From the NCBI GenBank assembly GCA_028818385.1, contig JAPPNY010000150.1, positions 1 through 21,039 of the forward strand: DNA of 21,039 nt, in the 5' to 3' direction. The notes beneath the pieces are model-generated. The model was not told the DNA's origin. It ran no database searches and worked only from the letters and a program-made list of their open reading frames with translations. Both the position numbers and the translations under genes were made by a program. Below are positions 7,190 to 15,257 of this stretch, piece after piece. The DNA is from Spirochaetaceae bacterium. Its GTDB lineage: Bacteria > Spirochaetota > Spirochaetia > SZUA-6 > Bin103. Every line of letters begins with the position of its first letter. Positions within the stretch are counted from its first letter, which is position 1.

Positions 7190-7750
7190 ATGATTCAACA
7201 GAAGCACCTCGACCTCCTGCTTGAGCTGGATACCGACACGAACCCCCATAGCGGCGGAGCCCTGTTGGATCACCTGCGCGGAACCCATGACCTCCTGCAG
7301 GCGTGGGGCAACGATCCGGCGGTCTGTGTCGGCGGGTTGTTCCACAGCATCTACGGCACGCAGGCGTACTTGACTCAGTCCGCTTCCCTCGACGACCGTC
7401 AACGCATCCGTGCAGTGATCGGCGAGCGCGCCGAACGACTGGCATTCCTTTTCTGCGTTTCGAATCGCAGTGACTTCTTCGAAGCAGTGGGGAAGGACAC
7501 TGCCACGCTCTGGGATCGCGTTCATGAAGAGGCCGCGCCGGTCACCCAGGACGAGGTGCGCGACCTCATCGAAATGGAACTGGCCAACTGGGTGGAATTC
7601 ATGCCGAGACTGTCGTTCACGGACGATGAGCTCACCGGATTCGAAGCCAAGGTCGAACACAACAGGGGCCTCATCACCACGCGCTCGTACACCGACGTCA
7701 AGGCGGCCATCGAGAACAAACGCCGATGTATGTCCGGCACCGATGCCTGA
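7190..7750 (+). CDS. DUF6817-like protein (HD-hydrolase-like small protein)
   Basis: A 186-residue protein from the ATG at 7190. The segment around 20-60 (SGGALLDHLRGTHDLL, a WGN turn, then VCVGGLFHSIYGT) holds H28, H33 and H52 and strongly resembles DUF6817, whose histidines recall HD-type metal phosphohydrolases. A RAVIGERAERLAFLFC segment follows, also typical. No function is established that I know of. An ATG at 7154 would add 12 residues that look unlike the family and would overlap the divergent promoter region, so 7190 is preferred. The gene stands alone, and the next gene on the right is convergent. The 92 nt after it (7751-7842) show nothing recognisable. Confidence 0.7.
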   Translation: MIQQKHLDLLLELDTDTNPHSGGALLDHLRGTHDLLQAWGNDPAVCVGGLFHSIYGTQAYLTQSASLDDRQRIRAVIGERAERLAFLFCVSNRSDFFEAVGKDTATLWDRVHEEAAPVTQDEVRDLIEMELANWVEFMPRLSFTDDELTGFEAKVEHNRGLITTRSYTDVKAAIENKRRCMSGTDA

Positions 7751-7842
7751 CCGGAGCGCTGCTATCGGGAGATACGCAGAGGGCCGATCTGGTACGAGGT
7801 CGTCCGCGTGAGCCTGGTCAAGGACCTGCCGTTGTCGATTTT

Positions 7843-8256
7843 TTACAGCTCGGCGGCCAGTCGCCTCCGCAGCGCGTCGACGGCCGCGAGCGTTTCCTCC
7901 GCTCTGGCCACGGAGTCCTCGGCTTCGTCGCACGTGATAGACTCGAAGTCACCGTAGTCGACGTCCTCCCGACGAGACAGCAGCGTCTTGACGTGTTTGA
8001 CGATCGAAATGGGGAGCAACTCGGTCTTGATGAAGTGCAGGCTGAGCATCGTGACGGCGCCGGCATGAGACCCCGGATCTACGCCTTCGAGTATGAGCAG
8101 GGAGCGGACTGCGGCAAGCGCCGCGTAGTAGCTGCGGTTCACCGAGGTGTTGAGGCGGCCCTGTTCGAGGTTCGCGCGGGCGTCGTCGAGTGCGGCCTGT
8201 GCCTTCTCGAACCTGATGCCGCTCAGGGCACGCTTGTCATCAGCGGAGAGGGTCAA
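7843..8256 (-). CDS. HEPN-domain protein (toxin partner of the MNT gene)
   Basis: A 137-residue, mostly helical HEPN protein. Characteristic pieces are the N-terminal KAQAALDDARANLE helix, NRSYYAALAAVRSLL (40-54), and a SHAGAVTMLSLHFIKT segment (63 on). HEPN proteins paired with a nucleotidyltransferase usually act as RNases. Here the histidine common in relatives (RxYYAxFH) is replaced by A48, which may mean weak or no RNase activity. The start is TTG at 8256-8254, overlapping the TGA of the upstream MNT gene in TTGA. That is a classic translational coupling, and no strong independent ribosome-binding site exists. Confidence 0.82.
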   Translation of the reverse strand: MTLSADDKRALSGIRFEKAQAALDDARANLEQGRLNTSVNRSYYAALAAVRSLLILEGVDPGSHAGAVTMLSLHFIKTELLPISIVKHVKTLLSRREDVDYGDFESITCDEAEDSVARAEETLAAVDALRRRLAAEL

Positions 8257-8576
8257 ACCTGAATGCTCTCGGCGCTGACGTTCTGGTAGAAAGGGGTATG
8301 ACGCTGCCGCTCAAGGTCGAACGTGGCCACATCCTTGATCACCGGATCGAAGGAGATGCCACTGCGCTGCTCATGCTCGACGCACAGATCGATTATCGAC
8401 CGCTCCAATTCGAGCGTGCGCTCACGCACGACGACCAGGATATCAAGATCCGAGTCGCCGCGGTGATCTCCCCTCACGCGCGAACCAAACGCGTGCACGG
8501 AGACGACGAGATGCGGGAGCGTGTCCCGTAACTCGGCGCCAAAGTGGGCCAGTGCCGCGCGCGTGTGAGCAAACAT
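8253..8576 (-). CDS. MNT-type nucleotidyltransferase (antitoxin)
   Basis: A 107-residue minimal nucleotidyltransferase. The signature GSRVRGD...SDLD is complete: G31-S32, then D43 and D45, with a third acidic residue probably at D77 (ISFDPVI). Partners of HEPN toxins in this family neutralise the toxin, in the MntA-HepT case by AMPylating it. The ATG at 8576 follows GGGAGG with 7 nt between, a strong ribosome-binding site that decides this start over upstream in-frame codons. The stop overlaps the HEPN start, so the pair forms a two-gene operon. The 120 nt to the divergent 8697 gene hold both promoters. Confidence 0.88.
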   Translation of the reverse strand: MFAHTRAALAHFGAELRDTLPHLVVSVHAFGSRVRGDHRGDSDLDILVVVRERTLELERSIIDLCVEHEQRSGISFDPVIKDVATFDLERQRHTPFYQNVSAESIQV

Positions 8577-8685
8577 GGTGGACCCTCCCAATGTAGCACG
8601 GGCTGTGGGTCGGCACGGTCCTGTTCGCTGCACAACCCGACCCGACCGTCGTCCGCGCCGCTGTCGCAACGGGCATCGGCCCGAG

Positions 8686-8691
8686 TATGAT
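8686..8691 (+). promoter_or_regulatory. TATGAT -10-like box before the metallohydrolase gene
   Basis: TATGAT ends 5 nt before the ATG at 8697 and there is no Shine-Dalgarno sequence. This is the leaderless arrangement shared with four other genes in the window. Confidence 0.35.
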
Positions 8692-8696
8692 CGGCC

Positions 8697-11252
8697 ATGG
8701 CCACGCCCGCATCCGACCTCTTTGCCCCGCTGTCCCTGGCCGGCGCGTACAACGCCGACCGCAACGCCCTTCCGGAGCCGCTGTCCCCGCCGTCCGACCT
8801 TGCCACGTCATTCGGGAGTCAGGCGTTCCGTGGCGTGCCATTCGACCTGGGCTCTGCCGGCGGTCCCAACGTCGTGCTGGTCGCCGGCTCACCGGCCACC
8901 GTGTCGGCGGGCGGACGTCCCGCCCGCTACCTGGTCTTCCTGCACCAGGTCGAGGATCGCGCCTCCAACTACCTGACCGGGTTCGCGGACACCGGCGTGG
9001 ACGGCAACGAGCTGGGCGACCACGTCGCCGACTATGTGCTGCGCTACGCCGACGGCTCCGAGCACGTGCATCCGATCCGGCGCCGCTTCGCCATCCAGCA
9101 GGCGCGCATCGGCTGGGGGGCCAGTGCGTTTGCCGCCGTGCCGATGTACGAGGATCGCGTGGTTGCCTCCGCCGCGGAGGACGAAGCGGCCGGCAGGCTC
9201 TCCACCGTGGGCTACGGCCGCGGCGAGACCCGGCACGGCTCCGGCCGCGACGGAGGACAGGACGTGGCGTGGCTGTACGCGCTGCCCAACCCTCACCCCG
9301 ACCGCCCCATCGACGCGGTCGAGCTGCGGCCCGGGGCCGAGCGCTGCGCGGTGTACGGCATCGCCACCACCGACCTGACCGACCATCCGCTGCGTCCCGG
9401 GACACGGCGCAAGGTGCGATTGGACCTGCCGCCGGGAGCCTCCTTCGGAGCCGACCGCCAGCTTGCCGGCCTGGAGCTGGACCTCGGCACCATCATCTCC
9501 GCGCGTCCCGCACTGGACTACGACCATGCCGGGTGGACCGACGGCGACGGTGCGACCGCCCCCGACGTGCAACCCGCCGTCTCCACCACCCGCGCGCTGG
9601 TGGAGTACGCCGCGCACCCGGACGCCAAGCTCCATGCCGGCGGCCGGGCGTACCCCCTACGCGAGCTGGAAACCGGCACCGCCGCGGTGGCCGCGGCGGA
9701 GCGGCCTGTGAAGATCCGCGTCGTGGAACGCGGCTCGTCTCAGCCGGTCGCGGTGCGCCTTCACCTGCACGGCGCGGCCGGCGAGTACCTGCCCCCGAAG
9801 GGCAATCACCGCACTGTCAACGGCAACTGGTTCGAGGACAACTACGGCGAGTTCGTCAACGGCGCCAACCAGTACGCCTACATCCCGGGCGAGTGCGTGG
9901 CCGACCTGCCGCTTGGCGACCTCTACGTGGAGATCGCCCGCGGCTATGAGGTACAGCCGTTGCGCACGCGCGTGACCGTCGAGCCGGACACCGAAGAGCT
10001 GACGTTCGAGCTGGACCGGGTGCTGCGCTGGCGCGAGCGCGGCTGGGTCACCGCCGACACCCACGTGCACTTCCTGAGCCCGCAGACCGCGCTCCTGGAG
10101 GGGGCTGCCGAGGGCGTCAACGTCGTCAACCTGCTGGCCAGCCAGTGGGGGGAGATGTTCAGCAACGTCAGCGACTTCGACGGCGCCACCACGCTGGGCG
10201 CGCGCGACTTCGGCGGCGCCGGCGAGTTCCTGGTCCGCGTCGGCACCGAGAACCGCATGCAGGTGCTCGGCCACATCTCGCTCCTGGGCTACTCCGGGCC
10301 GATGATCCATCCGCTGTGCACCGGCGGACCGTCGGAGTCGGCGATCGGCGATCCGCAGGAGGTCACCATGGCGGACTGGGCCGCCCGCTGCATCGATCAG
10401 GGCGGCGTGGTGGTGATGCCGCATGGCCCCAACCCGCAGTGCGAGCGCGCCGCCGACATCGTCCTTGGCGTGATCGACGCGATGGAGATGATGACCTTCA
10501 ACCCCTGCGAGGGTCAGATCAATCCGTACGGCATCGCCGACTGGTACCGCTACCTCAACCTGGGCTACCGGCTGCCGGTGGTGGGCGGCTCCGACAAGAT
10601 GGCCGCCGCCTCGCAGCTCGGCGGCGTGCGCACCTACACCCAGCTCGGCGAGCGCGAGTTCACCTACGACAACTGGATGGCGGCCATCAAGGCCGGCAAT
10701 ACCTTCGTGACGGTGGGCCCACTCGCGCAGATCACGGTCGAGGGCGCATCACCCGGCGGCATCGTCGACCTGCCGGCCGGCGGCGGCAGCGTCTCCGTCG
10801 AGTGGCGGGTCGAGTCGGTGGCGGTGCCGATCTCCACGGTGGAGCTGATCTGCGGCGGGGTCATAGTCGAGGAGTCCGACGGCGCCGGGCAGCTTGCGGC
10901 AGCAGCCAGCACCACGGTACGCGTGGACGGCTCCACCTGGATCGCGCTGCGGGTCCGCGGCAGTTACCGCGGCCGGGCCTCCGACATCGCCGCCCACACC
11001 AGCGCCGTGCAGGTTCGGGTGGACGGCGCGCGGCCGTTCTCCGCCCACGACGCCGGGTTGATCCTGGACCAGATCGAGGGCGCCATGGCCTACGTCGACA
11101 CCATCGCCCCGCGCCCGGACGCCGAGCGTTACCGGCAACTCCGCGCCACCCTGGAGGGTGCCTGGAACCGCCTGCACCAGACCATGCACCGCCACGGCGT
11201 GTTCCATGACCACGTGCCGCTGCACGACCACGCCGAGCACCACGAGCACTGA
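8697..11252 (+). CDS. CehA/McbA-family metallohydrolase with histidine-rich tail
   Basis: An 851-residue protein. The N-terminal 440 residues are beta-rich domains without catalytic motifs, including a SFGSQAFRGVPFDLG segment common in proteins of uncultured marine bacteria and a region (340-440) resembling a carboxypeptidase-regulatory-like fold. A PHP-type metallohydrolase domain follows: DTHVH (H456, H458), TENR (E518), LGHISLLGY (H526), MPHGPNP (H576) and GGSDKM (D633). A small beta domain covers about 675-775. The last 25 residues contain ten histidines. CehA and McbA hydrolyse the carbamate carbaryl, but most relatives have unknown substrates and this one need not be a carbaryl hydrolase. 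No signal peptide is evident. No Shine-Dalgarno sequence is present; TATGAT lies 5 nt before the ATG. It reads divergently from the HEPN/MNT operon. Confidence 0.8.
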   Translation: MATPASDLFAPLSLAGAYNADRNALPEPLSPPSDLATSFGSQAFRGVPFDLGSAGGPNVVLVAGSPATVSAGGRPARYLVFLHQVEDRASNYLTGFADTGVDGNELGDHVADYVLRYADGSEHVHPIRRRFAIQQARIGWGASAFAAVPMYEDRVVASAAEDEAAGRLSTVGYGRGETRHGSGRDGGQDVAWLYALPNPHPDRPIDAVELRPGAERCAVYGIATTDLTDHPLRPGTRRKVRLDLPPGASFGADRQLAGLELDLGTIISARPALDYDHAGWTDGDGATAPDVQPAVSTTRALVEYAAHPDAKLHAGGRAYPLRELETGTAAVAAAERPVKIRVVERGSSQPVAVRLHLHGAAGEYLPPKGNHRTVNGNWFEDNYGEFVNGANQYAYIPGECVADLPLGDLYVEIARGYEVQPLRTRVTVEPDTEELTFELDRVLRWRERGWVTADTHVHFLSPQTALLEGAAEGVNVVNLLASQWGEMFSNVSDFDGATTLGARDFGGAGEFLVRVGTENRMQVLGHISLLGYSGPMIHPLCTGGPSESAIGDPQEVTMADWAARCIDQGGVVVMPHGPNPQCERAADIVLGVIDAMEMMTFNPCEGQINPYGIADWYRYLNLGYRLPVVGGSDKMAAASQLGGVRTYTQLGEREFTYDNWMAAIKAGNTFVTVGPLAQITVEGASPGGIVDLPAGGGSVSVEWRVESVAVPISTVELICGGVIVEESDGAGQLAAAASTTVRVDGSTWIALRVRGSYRGRASDIAAHTSAVQVRVDGARPFSAHDAGLILDQIEGAMAYVDTIAPRPDAERYRQLRATLEGAWNRLHQTMHRHGVFHDHVPLHDHAEHHEH

Positions 11253-11278
11253 GCGCGCCGGCGATCCGTTCCGCGCGA

Positions 11279-12034
11279 CTACCGGCGCATCGCCTCACGA
11301 GCCGCCGCGATGCTTCGGGCCACCTGAATCAGCGGGGCGACCCAGAACTCAGCGCGACGGCTGGCAAGGTGATCGAGCAGTGTGCCGAAGTCCTCGCCGG
11401 TCACCGGGAGGTGTCCCTCGTCCACACCGTGAAAGGTCAGGATCGTCCACATTCCCAGCTCCCGCCCCCGCTCGACCGCGGCGATCAACTGATCGGCACT
11501 CATGTACTCACACCGCACCGACCGCAGACACCACAGGTCCGCATGAACGGGAGAGTTGTAAGGCGTGGAGTTCTCGCTGCCGCCACGGGCAGCCGTGAAG
11601 CGCCCGGCAACGAGCGGCACATAGCTGCGTCGGGTCGCGCCTTGACCGACGAACGTGTCGTAGCACGGGTAGCAGAAGCTGAAGGACTCGACATCGGGAA
11701 AGGCCCCTCGCAGGCGACGGTCCGACTCGTCGAGCTCGGCCGCCATGTCCTCCAGCGTCAGGTCCTCGAGCCCCCTGGCATCGGCTTCCGAGCGGTGGGC
11801 GCGGCTGCACCAGTGATGGACGGTGTGGTTGCCGATCTCGTGACCGCGCCACTGCGGCTCTCGGAAGCGCTCCAGCCGCTCGGCATCGTCGGTCTTGACG
11901 TAGAACGTGCCGGCCATCGCCCGGGCGTCGAGTGCCGGGACGACGGCATCCAGATGGCTGTCCATGCCGTCGTCGAACGTCAGGCTGACGGCGCTGTCCC
12001 GGCCGCCAAACCAGGCCGGATGGACCGGGCTCAC
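11279..12034 (-). CDS. Polysaccharide deacetylase (NodB homology) family protein
   Basis: A 251-residue carbohydrate esterase family 4-like protein. Motif 1 is TFDDG (D21, D22). Motif 2 is HEIGNHTVHH, with the zinc ligands H70 and H74. A YPCYD segment stands where motif 3 is usually found, and ILTFHGV (H202) is the last catalytic motif. Such enzymes remove N-acetyl or other acyl groups from sugars, or act on amides. No signal peptide is seen, so it may work on a small or intracellular substrate. The start is GTG at 12034, preceded by GGAGAG at a good distance. The next gene upstream on the same strand, the repeat protein, ends 73 nt away. Confidence 0.87.
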   Translation of the reverse strand: MSPVHPAWFGGRDSAVSLTFDDGMDSHLDAVVPALDARAMAGTFYVKTDDAERLERFREPQWRGHEIGNHTVHHWCSRAHRSEADARGLEDLTLEDMAAELDESDRRLRGAFPDVESFSFCYPCYDTFVGQGATRRSYVPLVAGRFTAARGGSENSTPYNSPVHADLWCLRSVRCEYMSADQLIAAVERGRELGMWTILTFHGVDEGHLPVTGEDFGTLLDHLASRRAEFWVAPLIQVARSIAAAREAMRR

Positions 12035-12107
12035 CGAGTTCTCTCCAACATCCCCGCTCCGCTGCGTTCACGTTCGCTCAACGGGTTCCCCCCATATCGT
12101 CTGCGCC

Positions 12108-14006
12108 CTAAGGACTGGTGACGATCGTGCCGTTGTCTCCCACCGCCACGAAGCGCCCGTCGCCCCAGGCGACGTCCATCAGGCGATCAAGGGTACCAAC
12201 GTCGCCGGCCGGATCCCAGCGGTCGCCATCTGCGCTGATCATGACGCTGCCTCCGCGGTAGCTGACCGCCACGAAGCGCTCGCCACTCCATGCGACCGCC
12301 GTGAGGTGCTCGCCGGCCAGATAGTCGTGGTCGTCCGCCAACTCCCATTGATCGCCGTCGCGGCTGTGCACGACCGCGCCCTCGTTGCCCCACCCCACGG
12401 CGACGAGTTTCTCACCGCTCCATGCCAAGCCTTCGAAGCCGTAGTAGTACCTCCGACTGCCGTCATCACGCGCCGGTTCGTGCCGATACGGCACGGCGGG
12501 CCGGGTCGCGAGCTGCCACGTGTCGCCGTCGGTGCTGTGGACGACGATGCCGTAATATCCGACGGCGACGAAGACCTCGCCGTTCCACGCGACGTCGTTT
12601 AGCGTCTCCGTGGTGGCACTGTCGGCAGCCGGCGACCAGCGGTCGCCGTCGTCGCTGTGCATGATGGCTCCGTCGTGGCCGACAGCGACGTAGCGCTCAC
12701 CATTCCAGGCGACCGCGTGAGGGGTCTTCAAGGACATGCGCGCCCGCTGCCAGCGATGGCCATCCGAGCTGTAGGCGACGCCGTAACCGACGGCAACGAA
12801 ACGGTCGCCGTCCCAGATGACGTCGTTGATACGGAACCCTGGATCGCCGCTGGCTTCCTGCCATTCCTGCCCGTCGAAGCTGTGCACGATCTCGGGCGGC
12901 CAGCCGCCTACCGCTACGAACCGGTCTCGGCCCCACGCGACGGCTTGCAGGTCGGCTCGAGCCGTGCCGGAGCCCGCCTCGCTTGCCTCCTCCCACAAGA
13001 CTCCGTCCGGGCTGTGCAGGATGGGACCGTTGGAGTCGATAGCGACGAACCTGGAGCCTCCCCAGGCAACGGCTCGGAACTCCCCCCTTCCATGCCACAA
13101 CGCCCGCTCCCAAGCATCTCCGTCACCGCTGTGCAGGATCGTATAGGACCCGATCGCGACGAAGCGCTCACCGCTCCAGACGATGTCGCTCAACGGCCCC
13201 GAGGCCCCGGCTGGCGTGAGGCTTGCCGGCTTCCAGTGATAGCCGTCGGCGCTGTGGACGATCACGGTCCGGTGCTCCTCGTCAGATCCCACGGCAACAA
13301 ACATCTCTCCGTTCGAGGCGACGCCGGTGAGAGTCGCCGAGATGCCGGTGTCCGCCGGCTGCCAGCGCTCGCCTTCGGCGCTGGAAACGACCGTGCCGTC
13401 GCTGCCGACGGCCGTGAACCGGCCGCCGGCCCACGCGACCCCATGAAGATCGGCGCGGGTCGCCCTTTCCCGCACTCGCCTCCAGCGGTCGCCGTCGCTG
13501 CTCTCTATGATCAGGCCGTCATCGCCAACCGCCACAAAGCGACCGTTGCCCCACGTGACGCTCTCCACGTCTCCCGAACCTCTGAAGCGTGCCCGTTGCC
13601 AGCGATCGCCATCGCTGCTGAACACGATCTGGTAGCCGCTGACCGCGACGAAGCGGCCACCGCCCCACGCCACGTCCCGGAGCCAACCTGAGCTGACGGC
13701 ATAGCCTGCTTCGACCCAGCGGTCGCCGTCGCTGCTGTGCACGATGAGTCCGTCGTCGCCGACCGCGACAAAGGTCTCACCGTTGGAAACGACACTCCAC
13801 AGGCTCGCTCCCGTCGTTCCCTCCGGAGATACGAAGCCACCGCCTCCCCGGACCAGCCGCCACACCGAGCCCGCGGCATCACCCAAGGAAGGGTCAGCGG
13901 TCTGAGCAACTGCCGTCGCCAGCGAGAGGAACAGACAGAGCACCACCGCCAACAGGGCCTCCGCGACGCTCCTCAACGGATCATGCCGCCGAGATCTCTG
14001 TCCCAT
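12108..14006 (-). CDS. Secreted protein of 14 beta-propeller repeats
   Basis: 632 residues. The ATG at 14006 is preceded by GGAGG with 7 nt between and gives a clean signal peptide: basic start, hydrophobic core at about 14-33, and a likely cut in AVA-Q (34/35). The ATG at 14042 would put 12 extra residues before it and is rejected. From about residue 67 to the end I count fourteen repeats of about 40 residues built on the pattern VAW-G-RFVAVG-DG-IVHSSDGDRW. The last repeat lacks its final W-containing strand, while the N-terminus just after the signal peptide has a spare one (SVWRLVRGG), as in circularly closed propellers. No catalytic motif is visible. It is probably a periplasmic or extracellular binding or scaffold protein. 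Confidence 0.85.
   Translation of the reverse strand: MGQRSRRHDPLRSVAEALLAVVLCLFLSLATAVAQTADPSLGDAAGSVWRLVRGGGGFVSPEGTTGASLWSVVSNGETFVAVGDDGLIVHSSDGDRWVEAGYAVSSGWLRDVAWGGGRFVAVSGYQIVFSSDGDRWQRARFRGSGDVESVTWGNGRFVAVGDDGLIIESSDGDRWRRVRERATRADLHGVAWAGGRFTAVGSDGTVVSSAEGERWQPADTGISATLTGVASNGEMFVAVGSDEEHRTVIVHSADGYHWKPASLTPAGASGPLSDIVWSGERFVAIGSYTILHSGDGDAWERALWHGRGEFRAVAWGGSRFVAIDSNGPILHSPDGVLWEEASEAGSGTARADLQAVAWGRDRFVAVGGWPPEIVHSFDGQEWQEASGDPGFRINDVIWDGDRFVAVGYGVAYSSDGHRWQRARMSLKTPHAVAWNGERYVAVGHDGAIMHSDDGDRWSPAADSATTETLNDVAWNGEVFVAVGYYGIVVHSTDGDTWQLATRPAVPYRHEPARDDGSRRYYYGFEGLAWSGEKLVAVGWGNEGAVVHSRDGDQWELADDHDYLAGEHLTAVAWSGERFVAVSYRGGSVMISADGDRWDPAGDVGTLDRLMDVAWGDGRFVAVGDNGTIVTSP
12111..13808 (-). 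repeat. Fourteen tandem propeller repeats (about 115-165 bp each)
   Basis: Each unit codes for one W-G-x-x-RFVAVG ... SSDGDRW repeat. Unit length varies (longest is the eleventh, with an insert rich in Arg and Tyr), and DNA identity between units is moderate. It is an old protein repeat and not a recent DNA amplification. Confidence 0.8.
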
Positions 14007-14048
14007 GAGCCTACCTCCGCACGTTGTGGCTTCAATGTCCACATGGGC

Positions 14049-14063
14049 GTACCCGAGGGGTAC
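14049..14063. promoter_or_regulatory. Perfect 6-bp inverted repeat in the leader of the repeat-protein gene
   Basis: GTACCC-GAG-GGGTAC lies 43-57 nt upstream of the ATG at 14006. It could be an operator or a small mRNA hairpin. No T-run follows on either strand, so it is not a typical terminator. Nothing else is recognisable in 14007-14150. Confidence 0.3.
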
Positions 14064-14150
14064 TGCATCTGACGCCTCACCTCACCGCTTGGCCCGAGTG
14101 CGAGTGACTTCGAGTCGATCTTGAATCACTCATAGGCATTTCCGCTCAGC

Positions 14151-15257
14151 TCAGAGCAGGCGATCGGTTCTGACGTCGGTGCGATCCCGGTCCAGGTCCA
14201 TGCCCAAGCCGGCCGCAGCGCCCAGCGTCAACGCCCCGTCGCGCACGCTCACTGGCGTGCGGATCAGGCCGTCGGCGGTGCGCGCCCGCTCGCCGATCTC
14301 GCCCATGACCCACGGCAGGAACATCGCGTTCCGCACCGCGCCCATGAGGCCGGCCGCGGCGAAGCCGCCGTTGCCGTCGTCGGGATCGATCTCGCAGTTG
14401 ACGCCGAACGCTTCGGCGGCGCGGGCGATCTTCAACGCCTCGGTGATGCCGCCGACGTCCGGGATGCGTACCCGGATCAGGTCGGCCGACTGCCGGGACA
14501 GGTGCGTCGCTGCCTGCCGGGCGGCATCCGGGCCGCCGACGGTCGCCAGGACCGGGGTATCGAGCTCCGTGGCCAGCAGCGCCAGCGTTTGGCCGTCCGC
14601 GCCCGGGAGCGGATCCTCGAACCACGTGTAGCGGGCCTCGTCGAGCGCGCGGCCGATGGCCAGCGCCTCCAGGTGGCCGCCGACAGGAACGCCGCGGTAC
14701 AGCAACGGGAAGTCCGCCGGCACCGCGTCCCTGACCGCGCGGACCGCATCCAGAACGCGCTTCCGCACGGCGGCCGGCGCCTTGGCTCCGATCGGCGTGG
14801 TGGTGCCCGCGACCCGATAGCCGCGGTAGCCGTCACGCACGGCGCCCGCCGCCTCAGCCGCGGCTTCGTCCGTGTCGCAAGCCGCCTCGCCCGAGAGACA
14901 GGCCGGGATCTCCGTCCGGAAGCCGCCGATCGCACGGTAGAACGGCAACCGCAGCGCCTTCGACCAGAGGTCCCAGAGCGCGATGTCCACGCCGGCCAGG
15001 CCCGCCGGGTCGCTTCCGGACGCGGCGGCGCGCAGATCGCGCCAGAGGCGCTCCCGGTCGGCAAGCGGCCGCCCGGCGAGCGCCGCGCGCATGCGGTCGA
15101 CGGTCGCCGCCTCCGGAAGCCGGTCACGGCAGATCAGCGCCGCGCCCCAGACCTCCGCGCCTGCTCCCTCCGCAGAGATGCGCACGACGCCGACCGGCGC
15201 CTGCACCTGCAGCCGCGTGATCGTCGCTTCCGCCAGCACGCTTCCATCCACCGCCAT
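14151..15257 (-). CDS. Degenerate enolase-superfamily protein (probable pseudoenzyme)
   Basis: A 368-residue protein with the full architecture of the mandelate racemase group: capping domain, the GLAGVDIALWDLWSKA helix (86-101) and the barrel. The active site is mostly gone. The KxK position reads Y-R-V-A (R148, A150), the first metal ligand D is R188 (LLYRGV), the second is kept (E214, WFEDP), the third is V240 (LATVGG), the later Asp is kept (D267, IPDVGG) and the His position reads D291 (CEIDPD). With one of three metal ligands left, normal Mg-dependent chemistry is unlikely. The ATG at 15257 overlaps the TGA of the upstream intact paralogue (TGATG), so the two are translated together. 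It may be a structural partner or have a new activity. The frame is intact and codon use matches the neighbours, so it does not look like a decaying gene. Confidence 0.8.
   Translation of the reverse strand: MAVDGSVLAEATITRLQVQAPVGVVRISAEGAGAEVWGAALICRDRLPEAATVDRMRAALAGRPLADRERLWRDLRAAASGSDPAGLAGVDIALWDLWSKALRLPFYRAIGGFRTEIPACLSGEAACDTDEAAAEAAGAVRDGYRGYRVAGTTTPIGAKAPAAVRKRVLDAVRAVRDAVPADFPLLYRGVPVGGHLEALAIGRALDEARYTWFEDPLPGADGQTLALLATELDTPVLATVGGPDAARQAATHLSRQSADLIRVRIPDVGGITEALKIARAAEAFGVNCEIDPDDGNGGFAAAGLMGAVRNAMFLPWVMGEIGERARTADGLIRTPVSVRDGALTLGAAAGLGMDLDRDRTDVRTDRLL

Noticed and set aside
9657..10424. Minus-strand open frames inside the metallohydrolase gene.
   Set aside because: Val/Ala/His-rich shadow translation with no recognisable domain; the plus strand encodes clear PHP motifs.
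12657..13691. A 344-codon plus-strand open frame across the repeat-protein gene.
   Set aside because: It is periodic only because it is antisense to the propeller repeats; the minus strand has a signal peptide and ribosome-binding site.
12111..13808. Regular spacing suggestive of a repeat array such as CRISPR.
   Set aside because: Units are about 115-165 bp, diverged, all in one reading frame and encode the propeller motif; there are no identical short repeats with unique spacers.
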